Below the pieces are notes generated by a model. That model worked only from the letters and a program-made list of their open reading frames with translations, had not been told where the DNA came from and did not search any database. A DNA stretch of 64,000 bases from Muscardinus avellanarius. Its lineage: Eukaryota > Chordata > Mammalia > Rodentia > Gliridae. A program made the translations under genes and the position numbers. The stretch is from positions 108,135,540 through 108,199,539 of the forward strand of contig OY726564.1 in the NCBI GenBank assembly GCA_963383645.1, written 5' to 3'. Numbering within the stretch: position 1 is the stretch's first letter; each line of letters begins with the position of its first letter. Below are positions 10,646 through 20,717 of the stretch, piece after piece.

Positions 10646-11310
10646 ACACCCCTGCCTCTACGAGTGCACGTGTGTTTACGTGCGTGTATAGAGAGAGCAT
10701 GCTTACAACTCTACATGGCTAAAATCACATGTGTGTCCAGAGCAACCGTGAAACAGAAGCTTTTCTTTAAATATTGTTTATAACAATATATTTTTCCAGG
10801 GGAGAGGTTATTGTAAAGAAATAAACATGACTATCGATTTTCAGAGGGGCCTTGAAATTCTTCTACCCTTAGATATGTGGACTGCAAAAGAGCCAGTTTC
10901 CCCCTTTTGTTGGGGATTTGTTTTTGAGTGAGTTGTGTAGCCATGACACATTTGATTGTTATTTTTCTGAGGCTTGTTTTGAAATGCCTTTGGAAGCCTT
11001 GTGAACTTTGCAGTTCCTACGGTCACACATTTTTCCTTAATGACTGCTAAGCGATGCTTTTTTCCAAAACTCATAAGGGAGTATGACCTCCTTGAACCAA
11101 CAGGTCTCAGCTTTCAAAAAAACTCCTTAATTTTACACTCAGCTAGATGTTCCCTTCTGGGTTTTTTTGGTTCCTTTTTCAATTTAGCAGCTCTTCATGT
11201 GCTCAGCCTCTGCGCCGGGGCCTGGGGAGCCCTAAGGGAGAACACAAATGGAGTGGGAGTCTGTCTTTTTTTTTATTTCCTTCTTTTCTTCTGTCTTTCT
11301 TCCCATTTTT
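10646..11310. other. Unique stretch, no gene recognised
   Basis: Open frames on both strands (10841-11074 minus, 11001-11354 plus) do not match a family I know. The second runs into a SINE. Confidence 0.5.
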
Positions 11311-11314
11311 TCTT

Positions 11315-11494
11315 TCTATACTGGAGATCAAACCCAGGGGCATTCTACCTCTAAGCTAGACCCCAGCCCTTTTGAAATTTTTTATTTTGGAACAGGGTCT
11401 CGCTAAGTTGCTGAGGCTGGCCCCCAATCTGCGGTCCTCCTGTCTCAGCCTCCTAAATACTGGGATTATAGGAGTGTGCCATTGCCCCTAGCTT
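11315..11494 (-). mobile_element. SINE
   Basis: Complete minus-strand copy. Confidence 0.85.
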
Positions 11495-11617
11495 AGTTTT
11501 TCTATCACTAGCTTTTCAGAGGGCCTGGCCTTCACCATACAGAGCAGACGTGGTTCCTTATGCCCATTCTGGTTATCCAATTATGGAAACATCTTCATTT
11601 ATTTTTGTTTTCTTGCT

Positions 11618-11816
11618 TTCAGTACTAGAGATGAAACCCAGGGGCATTCTATCCCTTAGATACACTCCCAGCCCTGTTTTTTGTTCTTATTTTGAAACAG
11701 GGTATCGCTGAGTTGCAGAGGGCCTCACTAAGTAGCTGAGGCTGTCTGCAAACCTCAATCCTCCTGTCTCAGCCTCCCGAATGCTAGGATTACAAGCGAG
11801 CCCACCATGCCTGGCT
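11618..11816 (-). mobile_element. SINE
   Basis: Complete minus-strand copy ending CACCATGCCTGGCTC. Confidence 0.85.
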
Positions 11817-11819
11817 CAT

Positions 11820-12420
11820 TTCAGAATCTGCGACCACCTCATTTATGTACTTGTTTATCAACTGTTGCGCCCGTATATGAAGTTCTGAGAGGGCAGAGAC
11901 CTCATCTGCCTTCCAAACCGACGTGTCCCCAGCAACCTAGCATGACCTAGAATAGTACTAGGAAGTTACGGAGGGGGCGAAGCTCAGGATAAACATTTGT
12001 TCACTACTGAAAGAAGAAATGGTGTCTCTAGAACCTCGCAATGCTGACTGCATGGTAGGTGCCCCGTGAATCCTTGTTTATAATGGATGACTTTGGCCTG
12101 AGCGTCCAAGGGAGGAAACAGGCTTGGATCTGGTCCTAGAGTAGAACGTTCAACGTGTTGTCCGTCTAGAAGAGACATTTTTCTGATACACACTCCTTAC
12201 ATACATGTGGGCTACTCATCAGGAAGTGCTTCAGAGGAACAGAGCTCACGGTAGTCAAGCGCCGCTCTCCATCCCCCGGGTACACTGAGTGGCCCTGGGT
12301 AGGCTCAGGATCCCAGCCACGCCAGTCAGTGTCTTTTTGCCTATAATTTTCAAATCTGACCTGGAGAAAGACACTTCCCTTCTTCTTGCCCTGTCCCTTC
12401 CTTTTCCCTTCCTCCCTTTC
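11820..12420. other. Unique stretch, no gene recognised
   Basis: No repeat family recognised. CT-rich towards its right end. Confidence 0.5.
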
Positions 12421-12422
12421 TC

Positions 12423-12585
12423 TTTTGGTCCCAGGGACTGAACCCAGGGATGTTCGACTCTAAGCTTCACCCTCAGCCCTTTTTATTTTGGAAAAACAGC
12501 TTGCTAAGAAGCTGAGGCTGACCTTGAACCTGGGATCCTCCTATTTCGGCCTTCCAGGTACTGGGATTATAGCCATGCTCCTCTC
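12423..12585 (-). mobile_element. SINE, 5'-truncated
   Basis: Tail and most of the head; the terminal GCCGGGCG part is missing. A TTC/TCC-rich pyrimidine tract follows (12586-12652). Confidence 0.75.
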
Positions 12586-12689
12586 CTCCCTCTGTTTCTT
12601 CTTTTTCTTCTTTTCTTTTTTCTTTTTTTCTCCTCCTCCTCCTCTTTTTCTTAGACAGCTGCAAGAGTGTGCACCCAAGGCAACTATAT

Positions 12690-12915
12690 TTTCTACTCCC
12701 ACAGAAGAAGCTGACCTGAGAGGATGATACCAAGCAGAAATTCAAAGGCAGGGGATAGCTGGAGAGTCCCCGCGGCCTGGGCCAGTGGACACGTCCTTTA
12801 CAAGGCTTAACTGTTCTGCTTCTAACCTGTGAGCCAAGCTAGTGGCCTCTCATAAATAACCTCCCTACAAAACAAAAGGCTGAAGCAGCTGAGTCTGACA
12901 ATCCTAACTAATACA
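12690..12915 (+). repeat. Possible old LTR-like fragment
   Basis: Contains CTGTGAGCCAAG and ends CCTAACTAATACAGAT, a phrase typical of the 3' part of several old mammalian LTR-type repeats. Too diverged to name. Confidence 0.3.
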
Positions 12916-13109
12916 GATATGGGTGGGTAGACAGGAGCAGTGGGGCTTTGGGGCAAAGCCCGGAGGTTAGATTAAATGTGATTATCTGAAAGATCAGAAC
13001 TAAACACTGAGATGGTAAATATGTATGACCTTTAGCCAACACATAACTGCTGTCTCTGGGTAGTCCTTATATATATGGTTAACTTTTGCCATTAAAAGTA
13101 GGAAATAAG

Positions 13110-13321
13110 CCGGGTGTGGTGGCACACGCGTGTAATCCCCGCGCTTGGGAGGCTGAGACAGGAGGATCGTGCAGGTTCGAGGCCAGCCTCAGCTACTTAG
13201 TGAGGCTCTCAGCAACTTAGTGAGACCCTGTTTCCAAATAAAGTATAAAATAGGGCTGGGAGTATAGCCCGGAGGTAGAAGTGTCCTGGGTTCCACGCCC
13301 AGTACCACCAAAAATTAAAAA
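13110..13321 (+). mobile_element. SINE with perfect TSD
   Basis: Complete copy flanked by the 16-bp duplication AAAAGTAGGAAATAAG at 13094-13109 and 13322-13337. The perfect TSD indicates a comparatively recent insertion. Confidence 0.9.
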
Positions 13322-13526
13322 AAAAGTAGGAAATAAGATGAGAAAACACTTAGGATATAAAGCTAAATAGAAAAGGACGGATGGGAATAAATATACAGAA
13401 AGGATACAACAACAGAGGATGGTAAGGACGTGAGAGCGCACAGGCATCAGAGCCATGCTCTCATTTGAATCCAGGTCAGACTTACCAGCAGGGCCCTCGG
13501 CACACTGAGGTTTTCGTTTTACAAAT

Positions 13527-13720
13527 TTATTTTTGGTACTGGGGATAGAACCCAGGGTCAGTCTACCTCTAAGCTACACCCCCGTCCCTTTAAAAAAGTT
13601 TTTTTGTTTTGAAACAGGATCTCACTGACTTGCGTAGGGTCTCTACATTTGAACCTGTGATCCTCTTATTTTAGCCTCTCAAGTACTGGAATTACAGGGG
13701 CAGAGCACCACGCTAGGCAA
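13527..13720 (-). mobile_element. SINE
   Basis: Complete, diverged minus-strand copy. Confidence 0.8.
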
Positions 13721-13721
13721 C

Positions 13722-13764
13722 TGTGTGTGTGTGTGTGTGTGCGCGCGCACACGCGCGCGCGTGC
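13722..13764. repeat. (GT)n(GC)n alternating purine-pyrimidine tract
   Basis: GT repeats run into GCGCGCGCACACGCGCGCGC, a strong Z-DNA-type alternation. Confidence 0.9.
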
Positions 13765-13963
13765 GGTACAGGGGATGGAACCCAGGGCATTCTACCTCCG
13801 AGCTACACTCCCAGCCCTATTTTTATTCTTTATTTTGAAACAGGGTCTCATTGAGTTGCAAAGGGCCTCGCTAAGTAGCTGAGGCTGTCCACAAAACATG
13901 ATCCTCCTGTCTCAGCCTCCCGAATGCTGGGTTTAGGAGGATGCATCACCATGCCCGGCTCTA
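13765..13963 (-). mobile_element. SINE
   Basis: Complete minus-strand copy adjoining the Z-DNA-prone tract at its tail side. Confidence 0.85.
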
Positions 13964-14415
13964 GTCTGCCTTTTAATTTTGTTGATTTTTTTCCTTTATA
14001 GCACAGAAACTTTTTAGTTTAATGTAGTCCCATTTGCTTAGTTTTGCCTTTGTTACTCATGCTTCTGGTGTTATAAAATGAATCATTGCCAAGACTAAAA
14101 ACCAAGGAGCGTTTCCTCTATGTTCTTCTAGAAGTTTTTTAATTGTGGGTCTTATTTTTAAGTCTTTAATTCATTCTGAGTGAATTTTTGTGTGTCTGTG
14201 TAGAAGATAAAGGTCCATTTTCATTCATTGGCATGGGGATATCTAGTTTTCTCAACAGTATTTACTGAAGAGACTATTCATTCTTTCCTTTGTGAAAGAC
14301 TAGTTGACCAGTCTGTTTTTATGCCAGTGTCATACTATTCTGATAACTATAGCTTTACATTATCATTTAGATATAGAAAGTGAGATTGCACCAGCATTTG
14401 TCTTGGTTTTGGTCA
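13964..14415 (-). pseudogene. Old L1 ORF2 fragment, first half
   Basis: Reads on + as TGATGTAGTCCCATTTG-like, ATCATTGCCAAGAC, CTTTAATTCATTCTGAGT and TTATTGAAGAGACTAT-like phrases, the reverse complement of ancient L1 ORF2 just upstream of its 3' end. It is out of frame with many stops. The element resumes at 14742. Confidence 0.75.
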
Positions 14416-14741
14416 GCATTCTCTGTAATCCCAAACAACTGACCACCAAAACTTAGAAGAAGGAAGATTTATTTGCTCACAGTTCTGGAGATTACAGAGA
14501 TTTAGTTCATGTCAGGCCGGATCTGAGGAGCTCAGGGAAGGGTACAGGGAGCAGAAAAAAGGAGAGAGCAAGAATTCTGCTCTCACAGCATGGAGGCCAG
14601 AGCAAGAAAGCAAGCCAGGAGACCCAAGGAGACAAGCACGGTCCCCAAGACTGCCCAAGGGGCCTGCCTCCTCTGGCCACCCACCACCCGCCTAGGCTGC
14701 CACCCACTAAATACATAACGGATTTGTCTAGTGCTGAGATT
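14416..14741 (-). mobile_element. Solo LTR, MaLR-like (ERVL-MaLR)
   Basis: Interrupts the L1. Read on minus it ends with a GTGAGCAAATAAATCTTCC-type polyadenylation region, preceded by CATGCTGTGAGAGCAG. These are features of MaLR LTRs, remnants of non-coding endogenous retrovirus-like elements. Ends are approximate; no internal coding sequence is present. Confidence 0.5.
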
Positions 14742-14965
14742 ATAATCCTTTTGACTTACTTACTTTACTAAATTGCTTAATATTTCCAGTGGTTTTTTGG
14801 TTAAGCCTTCAGGGGTTTCCACATATAAGATCATGTTATCACAAGCAGAGACTATTTAATGTCTTCTTTTTTCAATTTGGATGCCTTTTACTCTTCTTGA
14901 TTCTGTAGTTTCTATCTTGATATCTCTTGCAACTTTTCTGCTCATTTCTGTGATGGTTTTAATTC
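14742..14965 (-). pseudogene. Old L1 ORF2 fragment, second half
   Basis: Continues the 13964 fragment (ATAAGATCATGTTATC, CAATTTGGATGCCTTTTA), matching adjacent L1 ORF2 sequence and so confirming that the LTR was inserted into the L1. Confidence 0.7.
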
Positions 14966-15221
14966 AAACCCAGCATTTTTATTGCAACCCATAATCAAAG
15001 CATACAATTAAAATAGAGTAGTAACATTCTAACTAAAATGAATAGCTGTAATAAAACAGTTATAAAAACGTTGACAGCATTGATAGAATTAACCTGTAGT
15101 CTTTCAACAAAAGCATACTTTTTTTGTTGGAATCCCACAAATTTAAGTGTCTTTAGTGTGGAAGCAATATAATTAAAAGAAAGGTAAGAAAAACTTCCTA
15201 TTTCTATAATTCAATGATGGT

Positions 15222-15247
15222 GAGAGAGACAGAGAGTGAGAAAGAGG

Positions 15248-15315
<68 letters not shown>
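15222..15315. repeat. (GA)n microsatellite
   Basis: About 90 bp of nearly pure GA. No SINE adjoins it directly. Confidence 0.95.
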
Positions 15316-15316
<1 letters not shown>

Positions 15317-15383
15317 TTTCAAAATAATGAGACAGGTGATTTCTTAACTCACCACCAAATCATTTGCCTCTAAAAGTTTCCTC

Positions 15384-15463
15384 TGGAACTGGGGCCGTAG
15401 CTCCATGGTGGAGGACTTGCCTAGCCTGTATGAGACCCTGAGTTTGACCACACCCACATCTGC
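15384..15463 (+). mobile_element. ID element (free monomer), diverged
   Basis: GGGGCCGTAGCTCCATGGTGG...GACTTGCCTAGC...GAGTTTGACC keeps the tRNA-like A-box/B-box order of ID elements without a 7SL head. Confidence 0.7.
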
Positions 15464-15483
15464 TATGATTTTCCCCCCTTTTT

Positions 15484-15562
15484 TGCAGTGCTGGTGATCA
15501 AACCCAAGGCCTCACACACACTAGACAAGCACTCTACCATGGAGCTTCATGGCACCACTGTG
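15484..15562 (-). mobile_element. ID element (free monomer), inverted
   Basis: Reverse complement of an ID element (GTGCTGGTGATCAAACCC...CTAGACAAGCACTCTACCA). It faces the previous ID 20 bp away, forming an inverted pair. Confidence 0.75.
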
Positions 15563-15817
15563 ATTTTCTAATCTATATAGCTATGGCAATAAATTAAATT
15601 AGATAAAATATATAAAAACACTTAAAATGGAAAATGGTACAAAGCAGGTGTCCAATGTCTGTTTATTACATTTTTATCTGAATCTAAAATTGAACAGATG
15701 GTAGAAAATTTGTGAACAACAGCGCTTTACAATTCAGCCTTTTACAAAGATATAACATATTAGCCCATTGACTCTAGTGGTACGCTCAGTAGAACATTTT
15801 GTTTTGTTTTTGTTGCT

Positions 15818-15994
15818 TCTTGGTACTAGAGATTAAACCCAGGGTATTCTACCTCTGAGCCACACAACCAGCCCTATGTTTTTTTTTTTAAACAGGGTCT
15901 TGCTAAATAACTGGGCACTGGCCTTGAACCAGTGATCATGATGTCTCAGCTTCCCAAGTACTGGGATTATAGGCATGTGCCATTGCGTCCATCC
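15818..15994 (-). mobile_element. SINE
   Basis: Complete, diverged minus-strand copy. Confidence 0.8.
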
Positions 15995-15995
15995 T

Positions 15996-16375
15996 GAACA
16001 TTGTTTTTTAATTGAGTACCCAAAAATATACCTTGCCTTATATATCTTTTAGAAGCCTCATGTTAATTAGCACCCTTTAAGCCTCTTTCTCTCAAGCCTC
16101 AGAGGAGAGTCATGTCGGGGTGGGGACTTTTATAGGATCTACTCATAAAGGGCCTGGTGTGGCTAGACTCATTTCATTGTTGCAACTTGTACAAAAATAT
16201 TCACGTATTTTAAGAAGCAAACTAGATTATTCGAAGGACACAGGCCACTTGCTCTGATTCAGGATGCCTCGGCACTGTACCTTGAAGATCGTAAACCGTC
16301 TGTGAACACTGATGCAAAACTCCTAGGGTGGACAACCAGCTCAGCTCTCACTGTTAGCACCAACTTAGAGGACTC
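15996..16375. other. Unique stretch, nothing recognised
   Basis: No repeat or gene signal seen. Confidence 0.5.
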
Positions 16376-16377
16376 CC

Positions 16378-16564
16378 CTGAACTCCAGAGCATTCTACCT
16401 CCAAGCCACACCCCCAGTCCTACTTTTATTTTTAATTTTGAAACAGAGTCTTGCTAAGTTGCTGAGGGCCTTACTAGTTTTCTGAGGCTGGCCTTGAACC
16501 TGCAACCCTCCTGTCTCAGCCTCCTAAATTCTGGAATTATAGACACATGCCACCACGCCTGGCT
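16378..16564 (-). mobile_element. SINE
   Basis: Minus-strand copy, tail slightly shortened. Confidence 0.8.
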
Positions 16565-16667
16565 GGAAAATTCATTTTGAACTATAGATTGCAACTCATT
16601 TATAATTAGTAGATTGTGAAATCAAATCATTACATCTGGCTAGGCTTTTTTTTTATTAAATGAAATA

Positions 16668-16880
16668 AGCCAGGTGTGGTGGCACATGCTTGTAATCTCA
16701 GTACTTGAAGGCTGAGACAGGAGGATCACAGGTTTACAGCCGGCCCCAGCTACTTAGTGAGGCCCTCTGCAACTTAGTGAGACCCTGTTTCAAAATAAAG
16801 AATAAAAAATAGGGCTGGGGTTGTACCTTGGAATTAGAATGCCTCTGGGTTCAATCCTCAGTACCACACACACTAAAAGA
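16668..16880 (+). mobile_element. SINE
   Basis: Complete plus-strand copy. Confidence 0.85.
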
Positions 16881-16961
16881 GATAAAATAGAAATCTTTTA
16901 GCATCTATCTTTTTAGCATCTATCACAGTTAATAATGATAAATATTGTTGAGTGAATTTTT

Positions 16962-17146
16962 TTTTTTGTGGTACTGGGGTTTCTGGAAACCCTCCTACCT
17001 CCAGGTTACACTCCCAGACCTACATTTTATATTTTTATTTGGAAATAGGGTATCTTAAGCTAGCGAGGCTAGCTTCAAACCTGCGTGATCCTCCTGTCTC
17101 CGCCTCCCAAGCGTGGGGATTACAAGTGTGCGCCACCACGCCTGGC
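16962..17146 (-). mobile_element. SINE, short-head subfamily, perfect TSD
   Basis: Carries the subfamily marks (TCTTAAGC-type junction, GTTTCTGGAAACCC tail). Flanked by the 17-bp duplication TTGTTGAGTGAATTTTT at 16945-16961 and 17147-17163. Confidence 0.9.
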
Positions 17147-17288
17147 TTGTTGAGTGAATTTTTAAATGTATGTGGGATTTTGATATAAGGTATATTTCTA
17201 CTGTGGGTAATAGAAAAACTGTCTGAAAGCCATTGATCTAGTAGAACCGATGGCTTCAGTGATAAAGAATAAAATAAGTATCAGTGAT

Positions 17289-17481
17289 AAAGAATAAGAA
17301 TTAGGGCTGAGGGCATAGCTCAGAGGTAGAATGCCCTGGATTCTATCCCCAGTACTGAAAAAAAAAATAGTTCTCTGGTTCCAAGCCCCTTTGAAACCAA
17401 CAATATTTGCAAGAATTATATTATCATTATAATAGCATTATAACCAAGGAGTATGCTGTTGAGAATTTTCATCTTCATTCA
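17289..17481 (+). repeat. Left arm of an inverted duplication
   Basis: Contains a SINE tail (GGGCTGAGGGCATAGCTCAG), an A run, a copy of the SINE's flanking target site (AATAGTTCTCTGGTTCC) and about 100 bp of unique DNA. All match the reverse complement of 18672-18868. Confidence 0.9.
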
Positions 17482-17502
17482 CACACACACACTCTCTCTT
17501 TT

Positions 17503-17549
17503 TTTGGGGGGGGACTATTTTTTGGGGGGGACTTTTTTTTGGGGGGGAC
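17503..17549. repeat. Three T6-8/G7-8 units
   Basis: About three 17-18-bp units of T run, G run, then ACT. G runs lie at 17506-17513, 17524-17530 and 17541-17547. Confidence 0.9.
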
Positions 17550-17689
17550 TATCAGTGATAGCCCATGTGCTGGTTCTTATCTCAGGCCTGCAATTTTTTC
17601 CTAAACTCCAGATGTGGCCATCCAAGTGCCAGCTAGACACTCAGACTAAACATGTGTCACGGGCCCATATTGTTTTCTTCCCCCAAACG

Positions 17690-18330
17690 CTCCCATTCCC
17701 GCACTTGTATGTTGCGTAGTGACATCAACATTGACCTGGACACTCAGGCTAGAAGCCCCAGAGCTACGTCTGCGTCTCCTGCTCCACTTCCCAGCCAGCC
17801 CACCTGCCGCCTCCTCTCCATCCTCATCAGTGCTCCTTGGCAAGGACCTGCACAATGTCTCTCCTGGTTTCTTGACAAATCCTCCCAACTGGACCCCTTC
17901 GTCTAGTCTTCCGACTCCTTCCCTACAAGTCTAGACGCCAAGTTGTTTTCTAAGTGATCTTCCAAAAATGCTCATCTATTTTTATTTGGTTGAAACCTCT
18001 TTGATGGATCCCCATTGCTTTAAAAAAAAAAGTCCAATCAAGAGAGCTAACCTCTTGTTTGGTCTGCCCCACTGGCTCCTTTAGCATCAGCTCCTGACCC
18101 TCTGTCTCCCCTGGATTCTAGGGGGCCGAGGGCTGTGGTTCCCAAACAGCTCAGGTCCTCCCCATTTCAATGACTTTTACTTGTGCTTTCAATTCACCCA
18201 CTTTGCTTCTCCACTTATGTCTAAGTCTTAGTCCTCTGTCTCAGCACAACTCTCGGGCCCCTGGTTTTTCTGATTGCCCTCCAGGGCCTTGCAAGCTTCC
18301 TGGGGTTTTCTGCCGTCCTGGTGTGATCCT
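17690..18330. repeat. Possible L2-like ancient repeat relic
   Basis: Phrases such as CTAAGTGATCTTCCAAAAAT and GATGGATCCCCATTGC...AGTCCAATCAAGAG resemble a common ancient mammalian repeat (L2-like). Very diverged; the family assignment is tentative. Open frames over it on both strands are not convincing genes. Confidence 0.35.
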
Positions 18331-18461
18331 TGTTACTTGGCTTGTTTTGACTATGAGCCACTTGCTAGCAAGGACTCTGGGTTTTTTTGTTTTTTTCCAA
18401 CTCTGTAAAACAAGCACCGAGGCCAATGCTTATCATGCTGGGCATTGAAAGAGCGAAGGAA

Positions 18462-18623
18462 GACGGGTGGGTGGTGCACACGCCTGTGACCAGGTACTGG
18501 TGCCTGGGAGGCTGAGACAGGAGCACTGCAGGCTCAAGACCGGCTGCAGCAACCTAGTGAGACTGTTTCAAAACAAAAAATAAAATAAGATAGGGCTATG
18601 GTGGGTTCAATCTGTAGTACCCT

Positions 18624-18625
<2 letters not shown>
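18462..18625 (+). mobile_element. SINE, diverged
   Basis: GGGTGGTGCACACGCC head; the tail is reduced (GGGCTATGGTGGG...GTAGTACC). Followed by (GA)n at 18626-18671. Confidence 0.7.

Positions 18626-18671
<46 letters not shown>
18626..18671. repeat. (GA)n microsatellite
   Basis: Abuts the right arm of the inverted duplication. Confidence 0.95.
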
Positions 18672-18676
<5 letters not shown>

Positions 18677-18868
18677 TGAGGATGAACATTCTCAACAGCA
18701 TACTCCTTGGTTATAATGCTATTATAATAATAATATTGGATAATTCTTGCAAATATTGTTGTTTTCAAAGGGGCTTGGAACCAGAGGACTATTTTTTTTT
18801 TCAGTACTGGGGATGGAACCCAGGGGCATTCTACCTCTGAGCTATGCCCTCAGCCTATTTATTCTTTA
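18672..18868 (-). repeat. Right arm of an inverted duplication
   Basis: Reverse complement of 17289-17481 with only a handful of substitutions and small indels. It includes the 3' part of the SINE at 18794 and that SINE's left target site. Here the SINE is complete, so this arm looks like the source. Confidence 0.9.
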
Positions 18869-18981
18869 TTTTGAAACAGGGTCTCACTGAGTTGCAAAGG
18901 GCCTCACTAAGTAGCTGAGGCCGTCCTTGAACCGCGATCCTCCTATCTCAGACTCCCAAATGCTGGATTACCACGCCTGGC
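18794..18981 (-). mobile_element. SINE with perfect TSD
   Basis: Minus-strand copy bounded by ACCAGAGGACTATT at 18780-18793 and 18982-18995. Confidence 0.9.
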
Positions 18982-18995
18982 ACCAGAGGACTATT

Positions 18996-19380
18996 GACTG
19001 GCCAGATGTGCTTCACCTCATCCTATTTCACTCCTTCTGTTGTCCCCTTCTCTGCCTGGTTCCTATAACATGAGATGACGTGCATGCTACCATCTGCTTG
19101 TGGGAGACATCCAGGAATTCTCCCACCAACAAGTCCCTGTTGGAAAAAACCAAAACATCCAGCCAGAAAAGACTAGAAAAGACAACAAGAAAACAGCGTG
19201 GGGCGTGTCTGCTTCAAGCCCACTCTGTTGTTCTTACTGGCCATCTGTACTGCTCTTCAGGCCTTAGGGGAGAGGCCAGATTCTTTTGATGCTCACTTTG
19301 GGAGTAGCTTGTCCAGAAGCATGGGCCAGCCCCAGGACCCTGAGGGAACTGCCAGGCCACAGTCAGTAGCGCAGCACCCT
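18996..19380. other. Unique stretch, no gene recognised
   Basis: Overlapping 60-70-codon frames on both strands without recognisable motifs. Confidence 0.5.
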
Positions 19381-19592
19381 CGGGCGTGGTGACGCACACC
19401 TGTAATCCCGGGACTTGGGAGGCTGAGACGGGAGGGTTGTGGGGTTGAGGACAGCCTCAGTAACTGAGCCAGACTCTCAGCAATGAGTGAGGCCCTGTTT
19501 TAAAATCAAACAAACAAAAATAAATAAATAAAAAGGGCTGAGGTATAGCTCAAAGGTAGAATGTCTCTGGTTTCAATCATTAGTATCACAAA
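19381..19592 (+). mobile_element. SINE
   Basis: Complete diverged copy, with (AAAT)n in the linker. Confidence 0.8.
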
Positions 19593-19735
19593 AAATATAT
19601 AATATAAATATAAAATTTATAAGCATACAATATATAAATCTATATTATAAAAATACACATATATTATAAAAATATAAATATATTATAAAATATATAAATA
19701 TATTATGATATATATATATATATACACACACACAT
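19593..19735. repeat. AT-rich low-complexity tract
   Basis: TATAAATATA-type repeats ending in (AT)n(AC)n. Confidence 0.9.
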
Positions 19736-20021
19736 ACAGAATCATAAAGCCACCACATAGATCTATCTCAATTTTCTCTTTAGGCATTGAGAATGGGACA
19801 AAAAGACGTGGCCCAGCCTGGAGGAGGAAGGGATCGTTTTTCCTCTGTTCCTTGCAGTCTTTTGTTGTCCTCGAATTTGATCAGTTCTTGCTTGAAATTA
19901 ATGAGCTCTAGCCATGGCTAAGTTATATAACAGTTTTGTTGCAAAGGATTCTACTTCTCTATGATGAAGTAGAGATTGCTTACATTATTATTTATTTGTT
20001 CTATCAATCATCTGTCTAATT

Positions 20022-20238
20022 TTTGCAGTTCTGGGGACACCCAGGACCTTGCACACTAGGTAGAGATATTTTTTTCTTATTTTGTGGTACTGTGGACTGA
20101 GCTGTTACACACCCTTTCATGTTTTCTTCTGAAACAGTGACTCACTAGGTTACTGCATGCTGGCCTTGAACCTGGGTCCCCTTCCCTCAGCCTCCCCAGT
20201 CCTGGGATTCCAGGAGCGAACCACCAAACCTGGCTAGG
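20022..20238 (-). mobile_element. ID-like fragment followed by diverged SINE
   Basis: 20024-20065 has GCAGTTCTGGGGAC...GCACACTAGGTAGAG, a reversed ID remnant. 20083-20238 is a reversed, diverged bipartite SINE ending CCAAACCTGGC. Confidence 0.6.
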
Positions 20239-20620
20239 TGAAACTACTCTTATTACAAAGGTTTGGAGGTCAGCAGCGGGAGCTCCAAGATCTGAAATAA
20301 ACAGCCTGTGGAGGAGCCCACGTCCTCCGGGGCTTGCTGTTCTCATAGCTTATGTGCGTGTGATGTTAGCGCCTTCACAGGTGAGGAGTCACTGAGGGAA
20401 AATAGGCAAATCGGGGACCAGGTGATGCCACACCCATCAGATGTAGTTCTCCCTGGTGCATCAGAAAACAATGGACCGAAGCAGAAGCTCACTGTTCCCA
20501 CCTGTGGTGTAGAACATGGTAGGAGACACAGTGGATCGACTTTTTTTTTCCAAGTACAATAAATGACCCAGTTACAAGCTTGAAAATAAAGCAATTCTGA
20601 AACCTTTAAAATGTTACTTC

Positions 20621-20704
20621 AGGGGCCCGGATGTAGCTCAGTGTTAGAGCACCTGCTTCGCAGGTATGGTGCTCTGGGTTCGATCCCCGGTTCAAAAAAA
20701 AGAC
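20621..20704 (+). mobile_element. ID retroposon, tRNA-Ala(CGC)-like
   Basis: Well-preserved tRNA-like body: A box around TAGCTCAGTGTTAGAGC, anticodon arm CCTGCTTCGCAGG with a CGC triplet in the loop, B box GGTTCGATCCC, then an A tail. Flanked by AAAATGTTACTTC (20608-20620) and AAAATGTTGCTTC (20705-20717). The A tail and TSD show a retroposon, not a genuine tRNA gene. Confidence 0.85.
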
Positions 20705-20717
20705 AAAATGTTGCTTC

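Noticed and set aside
20621..20704. Functional tRNA-Ala gene
   Set aside because: The A tail and flanking duplications mark a retroposon, and the acceptor 3' side lacks the expected pairing.
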